This document shows, one piece after another, positions 24,664-32,526 of a DNA stretch of 64,000 nt. Position 1 is the first letter of the stretch. Every line of letters begins with the position of its first letter. The stretch is from JAYOEY01 sp038120295 (GTDB taxonomy: Bacteria > Pseudomonadota > Alphaproteobacteria > MPNO01 > UBA2964), in assembly GCA_038120295.1 (NCBI GenBank), contig JAYOLL010000017.1, forward strand, positions 1-64,000. Reading direction: 5' to 3'. Both the position numbers and the translations under genes were made by a program. A model generated the notes under the pieces. That model saw nothing but the letters and a program-made list of their open reading frames with translations. It did no database searches and was not told the DNA's origin.

Positions 24664-26994
24664 CTATGCCGCAGCGCTTTGTGCGTCGCGGATTGTCTGC
24701 CACAATCGCGATGGCGTTGCCGGCATGGGCACGTCGGTGACGCCCAGCGGCGACAGCGCATCGATCAGGGCGCTTTGTACGCAGGGCAGGGCGCCGACGC
24801 AGCCGGCTTCGCCCGCCCCCTTGATGCCGAGCGGATTGGTCGGCGACGGGACGGCGTGGCTCTCGACGTCGATAGAGCACATATCGTCGGCGCGCGGCAT
24901 GCAGTAATCCAGGAAGGAAGCGGCGATGAGCTGTCCGCTCTCGCGGTCGTAGGCCATGTCCTCGCACATCGCCTGGCCGAGGCCCTGTGAGATGCCGCCA
25001 TGAATCTGCCCTTTGAGAAGCATCGGGTTGATGACCGTGCCGACGTCGTCGACCACTACGTACCGGACGAACTCCGTCTTGCCGGTCTCCGGGTCCACCT
25101 CGACCTCGCACAGATGGCAGCCGTTGGGGAAAGTCGGCGCCTTGGGTCGAAAAGCAGCCTGTGCGGTGAGCGTGGGTTCAATGTCGAACGGCAGCGCCAG
25201 AGGGTTGTAGGCGAGCTTTGCCGCCTCGACGATATTGACGGAGCGATCCGTACCGCTGACGACGAAATTGCCGTCGTCGAACTCTATGTCGGATTCCGCG
25301 GCTTCCAGCAGATGCGCAGCCAGTTTCTTCCCTTTCTCGACGATGCGCCTCGAAGCGAGCTCGATCGCTCCGCCTCCATTGCCGGCGGAACGCGACCCGA
25401 ACGAGCCGCGGCCGTGCGACACCACATCCGTATCGCCCTGGACCAGTGTGATCTGTTCCAGCGGAATGCCCAGCAGCTCATTGATGAGCTGCTTGAAGGT
25501 CACGTCGTGGCCCTGCCCCTGGTTGAGCGTGCCCATCAGGATGCGACAATTTCCCTGTGGATCGAACCGGATTTCAGCGGTTTCCTCGATGGAGGCCGCG
25601 GCCTGCTCGATGGCGAAACTAATGCCGAGCCCGCGATAGACGCCGCGTGAAGCTGCTTCGGCGCGGCGCGCTTCGAACCCGTCGTAATCGGCCAGCTTCA
25701 GGGCTTTCTCCATGACAGTATCGAACTCGCCCGAATCGTACTCGAACACCAGGCCGGTCTTGTACGGCATGGCGTCCGCCGGGATCAGGTTACGCCGACG
25801 GATCTCGGCGCGGTCGATGCCCATCTCGCGCGCCGCCGTATCGATCGCTTTCTCGATGGCGAGGCTTGCCTCGGGCCGTCCGGCGCCGCGATAGGGCGCG
25901 GTCCATCCGGTGTTGGTGAAAACGCCCCGCACCGCCGTATAGATCGCCGGCGTGGTGTAGACGCCGGCCAGCCCGCCGAGATTGTTGGTCGGCGAATGCG
26001 GCGTCATGGTGCCGAGATAAGCCCCCAGATTGGCAACCGTGTCGACGCGGAAAGCAAGGAATTTGCCGTTCGTATCGAGCGCCAGCTCTGCGGTGACGAC
26101 ATTGTCGCGCGCATGGGTGTCGGACATCAGCGATTCAGTGCGTTCCGCCGTCCAGTGAACCGGCCGGTCGATCAGCTTCGACGCCCACAGCACGAGGACC
26201 TGATCGTGATAGATATCCCCCTTCATGCCGAACGCGCCGCCGACATCGCCCGCAATGACGCGTATCTGCGTTTCCGGAACCTGCAGGACCGCCGCCAGGA
26301 AGGTCTTGATATTGTGTACGCTCTGCGTGCTCGTATGGATCGTATAGCGCTCGTCGCGGCGGCTATAGTCACCGATGGAGACGCGCGGCTCCATGGAGTT
26401 GGCGGAGATCCGGTTCACGTCGTAGGAAATCTTCGTGATGTGGTCGGCCTTCGCGAAAGCGGCCTCGACCGCTGCCTTGTCGCCGAGTTCGAAAAAGAAA
26501 CATTCGTTGTCCGGGCAGTCCTCCCACACCGCCGGGGCCCCTTCGGCGATAGCGTCAGCCGTCGCGGTAACCGATGGCAGCGGTTCGTATTCGATCTCGA
26601 TCAGCTCGGCGGCGTCCTTGGCCTGCGCCAGCGTCTCGGCCACGACGAAGGCGACATTGTCGCCTACCAGCCGGACATGGTCCTTCGCCAGCGCGGCGCG
26701 CGGCGCCGGGTGCATCGGCGACCCGTCCCGCTTCTGCCGCTGGACCATCACCGGGAATGGCCCGAATCCGGCATTCGCCCAGTCCTCTCCGGTCAGCACC
26801 GCGAGGACGCCCGGCGCTTCCTTTGCCGCTGTTGTGTCGATCGAGCAGATTTTCGCGTTGGCGTGCGGCGAGCGCAGAATGTAGCCGATGGCCTGATTGG
26901 CGAGCGTGAAGTCGTCGCCGTACCTGCCGCCGCCGCGCAAAAGCCTCGGGTCTTCCGTCCTGGGTACCGGCTGTCCGATTCCGAATTCGCCCAT
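24664..26994 (-). CDS. Xanthine dehydrogenase family Mo-cofactor-binding large subunit (CoxL form II-like), copy 1
   Basis: 776-residue molybdopterin-cytosine-dinucleotide subunit, starting MGEFGIGQPVPRTEDPRLL. The active-site loop reads PYRGAGRPEA near residue 365, the form II type, not the AYRCSFR of true CO dehydrogenase. The catalytic Glu lies in GAGEAGCVGALP near the C-terminus. It should oxidise a carbonyl or heterocyclic substrate with water as oxygen donor. No FeS (CoxS) or FAD (CoxM) subunit gene is in the window, though a CoxG-like gene follows. Confidence 0.9.
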   Translation of the reverse strand: MGEFGIGQPVPRTEDPRLLRGGGRYGDDFTLANQAIGYILRSPHANAKICSIDTTAAKEAPGVLAVLTGEDWANAGFGPFPVMVQRQKRDGSPMHPAPRAALAKDHVRLVGDNVAFVVAETLAQAKDAAELIEIEYEPLPSVTATADAIAEGAPAVWEDCPDNECFFFELGDKAAVEAAFAKADHITKISYDVNRISANSMEPRVSIGDYSRRDERYTIHTSTQSVHNIKTFLAAVLQVPETQIRVIAGDVGGAFGMKGDIYHDQVLVLWASKLIDRPVHWTAERTESLMSDTHARDNVVTAELALDTNGKFLAFRVDTVANLGAYLGTMTPHSPTNNLGGLAGVYTTPAIYTAVRGVFTNTGWTAPYRGAGRPEASLAIEKAIDTAAREMGIDRAEIRRRNLIPADAMPYKTGLVFEYDSGEFDTVMEKALKLADYDGFEARRAEAASRGVYRGLGISFAIEQAAASIEETAEIRFDPQGNCRILMGTLNQGQGHDVTFKQLINELLGIPLEQITLVQGDTDVVSHGRGSFGSRSAGNGGGAIELASRRIVEKGKKLAAHLLEAAESDIEFDDGNFVVSGTDRSVNIVEAAKLAYNPLALPFDIEPTLTAQAAFRPKAPTFPNGCHLCEVEVDPETGKTEFVRYVVVDDVGTVINPMLLKGQIHGGISQGLGQAMCEDMAYDRESGQLIAASFLDYCMPRADDMCSIDVESHAVPSPTNPLGIKGAGEAGCVGALPCVQSALIDALSPLGVTDVPMPATPSRLWQTIRDAQSAAA

Positions 26995-27093
26995 CTTGTC
27001 TCTCCGCGAAAAATGGCTAGGGGTGCGCCGTGGCGCGTCGCTTTCGGATACAGGATTGGCCGCGCACCGGCAACCGCGCGCAATGGGGAAATG

Positions 27094-27120
27094 AAAAGGG
27101 CGGCCCGAAGACCGCCCTTT
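27094..27120 (-). terminator. Intrinsic terminator of cytochrome c' gene
   Basis: On the minus strand a 9-bp stem AAAGGGCGG/CCGCCCTTT with loop TCTTCGGG ends in TTTT. It lies 26 bp past the cytochrome c' stop codon and before the copy 1 CoxL-like gene. Confidence 0.85.
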
Positions 27121-27145
27121 CCGGAAACAATATTCTGGAACCCAA

Positions 27146-27589
27146 TTACATCTTCTTCTTGATCTTCGGTCCCCGGAACGGCTTGTGGCAACCGCCGCAG
27201 GTCTTGCCGATATCGCCCGCGGCCTTGAGATCGCCCGAGGCCACCTTCTGCGCCGCTGCTTTCATCGCAGCGTTAGCCTTCTGAAACTTGTCCCAGTCCT
27301 TCCAGATGTCGGCCTTGGACCGGTTCTTTTCGCCGTAACCCGCGCCGCTACCCTTCGGAAACAGCGCTTCCAGCTTGTCCGAAGCTGCCACAATCATCAT
27401 GGCCTGTTTCTGCGCCGCCGCGGCGTCGCCCGCCTTGGCTGCCTTGCCGAGGGCCTTGTTGGCCTTCGAGAGGCTCTTCATCGCCATCTGGCGATCCTTA
27501 ACTACGTCAGCGGATGCCGGCGTCACGCCCGCACCAATAACGGCGACCGCAAGACCCGCCGCAACAACGTGTTTCCACAAATTCTTCAT
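27146..27589 (-). CDS. Cytochrome c' (class II c-type cytochrome)
   Basis: 147 residues with a Sec signal peptide (VVAAGLAVAVIGAGVTPASA). A four-helix bundle with the heme attachment motif CGGCH near the C-terminus, followed by KPFRGPK, is the class II layout. Cytochromes c' bind NO and CO and protect against NO; some class II members transfer electrons. It has its own terminator and is therefore a separate unit between the CoxL-like gene and the sigma/anti-sigma pair. Confidence 0.9.
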   Translation of the reverse strand: MKNLWKHVVAAGLAVAVIGAGVTPASADVVKDRQMAMKSLSKANKALGKAAKAGDAAAAQKQAMMIVAASDKLEALFPKGSGAGYGEKNRSKADIWKDWDKFQKANAAMKAAAQKVASGDLKAAGDIGKTCGGCHKPFRGPKIKKKM

Positions 27590-27693
27590 TAGAATGTTCC
27601 TTCCGCTCTGGTTTTGAGACGAGACGGTTTGTCTCCCATCCCGGTGCGCAAACAGGCGCTGGCAGCGAATATTCCCCCGAGGGTCGGAGAGAT

Positions 27694-28491
27694 TTATTTC
27701 TTTTCGACTGGTTTATCGAGGTGCTGGTAGACGAGTTCGCCAAGCGGAACAAGCCGTTCGCGGTCGATCTGGCCGACAAGGGCGTAGGCATAGGTCCGGT
27801 CGATCCAGTAGAACGCCGATACGCCGCGTTCCGATGCGATGCGGAAGGCCGTTCCTTCGGCATCGCGCGCGCTGCGGACATAAAGCGTCAGACGCTTTTT
27901 GTCCTTGTCCTGATACATGAACTGGGCTGCCGGCCCGCCGTCGTCGGCGACCAGCCGTCCGCCGACCAGGCTGTATCCCGCGTCGTTGAGCGGCGGCGGG
28001 TTGAGCGGTCTGCCGAGGCGGCGCGACAGCCATCGGACCAGATGCTTCTCATCCTGCTCCTTGCCCCAGTTTACCTCGACCGCGTGTCGGCGTTCCTTGG
28101 TGAAGACGACATGCGCCCCCACCGCGTTGCGAACGAAATCCTTCTCGCCGCCTGCCGGCTTGGCAAGATCGTGTGCGAACCAGCCCGCCGCCGCGCCGGT
28201 GACCAGCAGGACGACCGCGGCAGCGGCCCGCATCCAGCTTCCCGGCCCGGAGTCCGTTCTCTGCGGCGCGCGGCGAATAATCGCCTGCATTTTTTCGGGC
28301 ACGGGCTCGCCGAGAATTTCGGACTGCAATGCCGCCAGCCCGTCGCGGTCGTGCCGCCACCCATCGACGCGATCCGCGTCATCCGGGTTGGCCTCAAGCC
28401 AGGCCTCAACCTCGGCGCGGGTCGTATCGTCCAGCTCTCCATCGAGATAGGCGTGTAGCTCTGTATCGGCCGGTCTTTCCATGTCGCTCAT
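27694..28491 (-). CDS. Anti-sigma factor, membrane-anchored
   Basis: 265 residues. The N-terminal anti-sigma domain (ELHAYLDGELDDTTRAEVEAWLEANPDDADRV) lacks the HxxxCxxC zinc ligands of ZAS proteins. A single transmembrane helix (AAAAVVLLVTGAAAGWFAHDL) near residue 90-110 separates it from a ~150-residue periplasmic domain. Its ATG overlaps the stop of the sigma factor gene (ATGA, 28488-28491), the usual translational coupling. It should hold the ECF sigma factor at the membrane; but see the nonsense codon in that partner. Confidence 0.85.
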   Translation of the reverse strand: MSDMERPADTELHAYLDGELDDTTRAEVEAWLEANPDDADRVDGWRHDRDGLAALQSEILGEPVPEKMQAIIRRAPQRTDSGPGSWMRAAAAVVLLVTGAAAGWFAHDLAKPAGGEKDFVRNAVGAHVVFTKERRHAVEVNWGKEQDEKHLVRWLSRRLGRPLNPPPLNDAGYSLVGGRLVADDGGPAAQFMYQDKDKKRLTLYVRSARDAEGTAFRIASERGVSAFYWIDRTYAYALVGQIDRERLVPLGELVYQHLDKPVEKK

Positions 28492-29006
28492 TGGCCGGCT
28501 CCTTCGGATGCCGGGTCTTCGCCATTCATAAAGTTCCTAAGCCGCGCCCGGCCCCGCGCGAGGCGAGACATCACCGTTCCAACAGGAATCTCAAGCACGG
28601 AAGCGGCTTCCGCGTATGTCATGCCCTCCACGCCTACCAGCAGGATCACCGCCCGTTGTTAATCCGGCAACGATGCGAGGCCGCGCTCCAGATCGCGTAT
28701 CGACAGGCCCGCCGTCTGGGCAGGCTGCACTGCCGTCTGGTAGTTATCGGCCGCATCGTTATCGATGCCCGTTTTCGGCCCTTTCGCTGCCCGGACCGCC
28801 TGATTGACGTGCAGGTTGTGCATGATTGTGAACAGCCATGCCCGCAAATTAGTCCCCGGCTGATACAGGTGCAGCCGCGACAGCGCCCGTTCCAGCACGT
28901 CCTGTACGAGATCGTCCGCCGAAACCGGATCGCGCAGCAACAGCCTGGCATAGCGGCGGAGACGGGGAACGTTTTCGACGATGTCGTCTCGAATTGTCAC
29001 TGGCAA
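28488..29006 (-). pseudogene. ECF RNA polymerase sigma factor with in-frame stop codon
   Basis: Sigma region 2 is complete (VENVPRLRRYARLLLRDPVSADDLVQDVLERAL, NLRAWLFTIMHNLHVN). The frame hits TAA at 28659-28661 after SLPD, then continues in the same frame with QRAVILLVGVEGMTYAEAASVLEIPVGTVMSRLARGRARLRNF, a complete region 4, to the real stop at 28488. The family consensus here is LPxEQRxV, so TAA replaces a Glu GAA codon by one base. Without readthrough the product lacks region 4 and cannot bind -35 elements. The start is TTG 29006 or GTG 29000. The anti-sigma gene is translationally coupled. Confidence 0.85.
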
Positions 29007-29107
29007 ACGTTAAAGATCGTTTTGAAACGAATTTGCGACAGGCAGATCAGCCGGCAGCGCCTGAATATTCATTACCCATAAAATACTCAAACAGGCTGAA
29101 ACGGCTT

Positions 29108-29968
29108 TTATTCCAGCACGGAATCCTCATTGCGCAGCTCGAACCCGACGGGGCGCATGTTCCGTCGTGCCGCCTCGGCCGGATCGAGGGTGGTGTCCCA
29201 CTTGTCGCCTTCGAACCGGCAGCCGGTGATTCCATTGGAGGCATCGGAGGCGAGCCACAGGATCGGCGGCGCCATGACCTCGGGCGGGTTGGGCTCCTTG
29301 CCCGAACGATGCGCACCCTGATTGCGCCATGCGTCCGGCATGATCTCTGTCAGCGCGGCGCGGCCGGGGATCAGCACGTTGGCCGTGACGCCCGTATCGG
29401 CAAGGTCCTCCGCCCAGACATGGGTGGCCGCTTCCAGTCCTGCCTTCGACGGGCCGTAGGGAAAGAATCCGCGCCGTTGCATGGTGCCGATGCTGGTCGT
29501 CACGTTGACGATACGGCCCCATCCCTGCGCGACCATATGTGGCGCCGCCTTCGCCGCCATCTGAAACGGTCCCATGACGTTGGTGTCCATGGTCATCTGT
29601 ACCTGGGCGATATCGGTTTCCCAGAATTTGACCGGGTCGGTCATAAAATCTTCCGAGAAAGGCCGCATGCCCAGCGCCGCGTTATTCACCAGCACATCGA
29701 CGCGCCCGAACCGGTCGAGCGCGACATCGACGATTTCGGCGCAGGCGTCCGGATCGCGCAGGTCGGCGACCATGGGATGAACCTCGCCGCCTGAGTTGCG
29801 CGCTGCCGTACGCCCGTCTTCCTCGATCTGCGGCATGTCTTCGGCGATATGACCCGGCGCGACCACCTTTGCGCCGGCGTTGACCAGCGCCAGCGTCATG
29901 GCGCGTCCCAGCCCTCTCGGCCCGCCGGTGACGATACAGACCTTGCCTTCGATCGATGGATCCGACAT
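29108..29968 (-). CDS. Short-chain dehydrogenase/reductase (SDR)
   Basis: 286 residues. The NAD(P) motif is TGGPRGLGRAM near the N-terminus, VNNAALGM is the structural motif, and the catalytic residues are Ser in VTTSIGTM and YGPSK. The C-terminal tail after residue 240 (GCRFEGDKWDTTLDPAEAARRNM) is longer than in minimal SDRs. It lies 23 bp after the copy 2 CoxL-like gene on the same strand, so it may act on the product of that oxidoreductase (inference). Confidence 0.9.
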   Translation of the reverse strand: MSDPSIEGKVCIVTGGPRGLGRAMTLALVNAGAKVVAPGHIAEDMPQIEEDGRTAARNSGGEVHPMVADLRDPDACAEIVDVALDRFGRVDVLVNNAALGMRPFSEDFMTDPVKFWETDIAQVQMTMDTNVMGPFQMAAKAAPHMVAQGWGRIVNVTTSIGTMQRRGFFPYGPSKAGLEAATHVWAEDLADTGVTANVLIPGRAALTEIMPDAWRNQGAHRSGKEPNPPEVMAPPILWLASDASNGITGCRFEGDKWDTTLDPAEAARRNMRPVGFELRNEDSVLE

Positions 29969-29991
29969 CGCTTGTCCTCCTGTATATCGTT

Positions 29992-32325
29992 CTATGCTGC
30001 GGCTTTATTCGCCGCCTGAATGGCTGCCCAGATGCGCTGGGGCGTTGCGGGCATGTCGATATGATCGATGCCGAGCGGCTCCAGCGCATCCACGACCGCG
30101 TTGATGGTCGCCGGCAACGCGCCGGTCGGACCGGATTCGCCGCCGCCCTTGGCGCCGATCAGGTTGGAAGCCGTTATGGTCGGCGCGCTGATGATATCCA
30201 TGTAGCAGAGGTCGTCGGCGCGCGGCATGCAGTAATCCATCAACGAGCCCGACAGAAGCTGGCCCTCCGCGTCGTAGGCGATGTCTTCCATCAGCGCCTG
30301 GCCGATACCCTGGACGATGCCGCCATGCATCTGCGCCTTCAGCAGCAGAGGATTGACCACCGTGCCGACATCGTCGACGCAGACGAAATTGACGATATCC
30401 GTTTCGCCGGTATCGGGATCGATCTCCAGTTCGCAGACCTGCACGCCGGTCGGCCAGTTCCAGTATTGCGGCGCGAAGGTGCCGATTTCGTTGAGCCCGG
30501 GTTCGATGTCGGGCGGGAGGTCAGCCGGGCGGAACGCCGCTGCCGCGACATCGAGAAAGGCAATGGTCCGGTCGGTGCCGCTCACGGTGAAGGTCCCGTC
30601 GGCGAATTCGATATCGGCTTCGGCGGCTTCCATCAGGTGGGACGCGATCCTCCTGGCCTTTTCGATCGTCTTCTCGCAGGCCAGCTGCACCGCCGAGCCG
30701 CCGATCGACATGGACCGCGAATTGAAGGTGCCGCGCCCGTAGGTGACGATGTCGGTGTCGCCCTGGATATAGCGGATGGTAGACGGCTCGATCCCCAGCC
30801 GGTCGCAGACGATCTGCTTGAAGACGGTTTCGTGGCCCTGTCCGTGGCTGATGGTGCCCATGATCAGCAGGACCGTGCCCGACGGGTCGAACCGGATGCT
30901 GCAGCTCTCCGGGTAGGGCGACGACGTTTTTTTGACCGTGTTGGAAAAGCCGAAGCCCCGCAGCCTGCCGCGCGCAGCCGCCTCGGCGCGACGCGCCTCG
31001 AAGCCTGCATAATCGGCAGCCTCCATGGCCTTGTCCATGTTGCCGGGAAAGTCGCCGCAGTCGTATGTGAAACCCAGCGCGTTGGTCCATGGCATCTGAT
31101 CCGGCGTGACGCTGTTCTTCTGCCGGATTTCCACGGGGTCCATGCCCAGCCGCTGCGCCGCGATATCAATCAGCCGTTCGCCGACATAAGCCGCTTCCGG
31201 CGCGCCTGAGCCGCGATAGGGGTTGGTCGAGACCGTGTTGGTGAAAACGCCGGTGATCGAGACATGCACCGCCGGCGTGCGATAGACGCCTGCGATGGTG
31301 CCGAGATTGTTGGTCGGCGGCCGAGGGCCCCGGATGCCGAGATAGGCGCCCATGCTGGCCAGCGTCTTTACGCGGAGCGCAAGGAAATTGCCGTCACTGT
31401 CGAGCGCGAGCTCGACCTCGCTGACATTGTCACGCCCGTGCGTATCCGACATGAAGCCTTCGGATCTGTCGCAGCGCCACTTGACCGGCCGTCCCACGAT
31501 GCGCGACGCCCACAGCACCAGCAGAAGCTCGTTATAGGTGCCGCCGCGCATGCCGAAGCTGCCGCCCACGTCGCCCGGGATGACACGGACACTCGTTTCC
31601 GGGATGTCGAAAACCTGACGCGCGATCTGGTAGCGAAGCGGGTGCGGGTTCTGCAGGCCGGTATAGATGGTGTAGCGGTCGCGCCGCGCGTCGTAATCGC
31701 CGAGACAGCCGCGCGGTTCCATCGCCACCGCGGTCACCCTGTTGTTCACAACCTTCTGACTGACGACATGATCGGCCTTCGCGAAGGCGGCTTCCACTGC
31801 CGCAGCATCGCCCTTCTGTTCGACGAAGCACACATTATCCGGACAGTCCGCCCACACGGCCGGCGCGCCATCGGCGACGGCGTCCTCGACATTGGCGACC
31901 GACGGCAGGGGCGCGTAATCGACCTCGATCAGCTCCGCAGCGTCGCGCGCCTGCATTTGCGTTTCCGCGACGATGAACGCGACATGGTCGCCGACGAGCC
32001 GGACCCGGTCATGCGCCAGAGCCGGCCATGTCGGGTGGTGCATGGGCGAACCGTCGGGCTTTTTCTTGGTGTTGTCCTCGCAGGGCAGCCCGCCATAGCC
32101 TTCAGCCGCCCAGTCTTCGCCCGTCAGAACGGCCAGCACGCCTGGCGACTGCTTCGCCGCCCGCGTATCGATTGACCGGATTTCCGCCGCCGCGTAGGGC
32201 GAGCGCAGGACATAGCCCCACGCCTGGTCTCTCAGATTGACGTCATCGAGAAACTCGCCGCCGCCGATGAGCAGTCTCGGGTCCTCTTCGCGCGGGACCG
32301 GTTGTCCAATGGCAAATTCGCCCAT
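29992..32325 (-). CDS. Xanthine dehydrogenase family Mo-cofactor-binding large subunit (CoxL-like), copy 2
   Basis: 777 residues, homologous end to end with the copy at 24664-26994 (both begin MGEF-IGQPVPR-EDPRLL). The active-site loop is NPYRGSGAPEA, which departs from both form I (AYRCSFR) and form II (AYRGAGR) by replacing the final Arg with Ala. The catalytic Glu is kept in GGGESGPTGALP. Again no CoxM or CoxS gene adjoins it. The substrate probably differs from copy 1. It forms an operon with the SDR. Confidence 0.9.
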   Translation of the reverse strand: MGEFAIGQPVPREEDPRLLIGGGEFLDDVNLRDQAWGYVLRSPYAAAEIRSIDTRAAKQSPGVLAVLTGEDWAAEGYGGLPCEDNTKKKPDGSPMHHPTWPALAHDRVRLVGDHVAFIVAETQMQARDAAELIEVDYAPLPSVANVEDAVADGAPAVWADCPDNVCFVEQKGDAAAVEAAFAKADHVVSQKVVNNRVTAVAMEPRGCLGDYDARRDRYTIYTGLQNPHPLRYQIARQVFDIPETSVRVIPGDVGGSFGMRGGTYNELLLVLWASRIVGRPVKWRCDRSEGFMSDTHGRDNVSEVELALDSDGNFLALRVKTLASMGAYLGIRGPRPPTNNLGTIAGVYRTPAVHVSITGVFTNTVSTNPYRGSGAPEAAYVGERLIDIAAQRLGMDPVEIRQKNSVTPDQMPWTNALGFTYDCGDFPGNMDKAMEAADYAGFEARRAEAAARGRLRGFGFSNTVKKTSSPYPESCSIRFDPSGTVLLIMGTISHGQGHETVFKQIVCDRLGIEPSTIRYIQGDTDIVTYGRGTFNSRSMSIGGSAVQLACEKTIEKARRIASHLMEAAEADIEFADGTFTVSGTDRTIAFLDVAAAAFRPADLPPDIEPGLNEIGTFAPQYWNWPTGVQVCELEIDPDTGETDIVNFVCVDDVGTVVNPLLLKAQMHGGIVQGIGQALMEDIAYDAEGQLLSGSLMDYCMPRADDLCYMDIISAPTITASNLIGAKGGGESGPTGALPATINAVVDALEPLGIDHIDMPATPQRIWAAIQAANKAAA

Positions 32326-32526
32326 TCTCGTTTTCCTTTTTTTCTCCCGACGGTCGCCCCGGATACATGATTATGGAAACCGGGCGACGAAATCCGACGG
32401 ATGATAGGACAAGCCTCCGCATCCAACAACGCGGTCCGGAGTAGAGACCGGCGCCCGCCGACGCGGCAGTCCTATCCGGCATCAAACGATTTGTTCCGTG
32501 CCGCGCCGCCCGGTAGTCTGTGAAGT

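Noticed and set aside
24664..26994. True aerobic CO dehydrogenase (form I)
   Set aside because: The AYRCSFR signature with the copper-binding Cys is absent; the loop is PYRGAGRPE.
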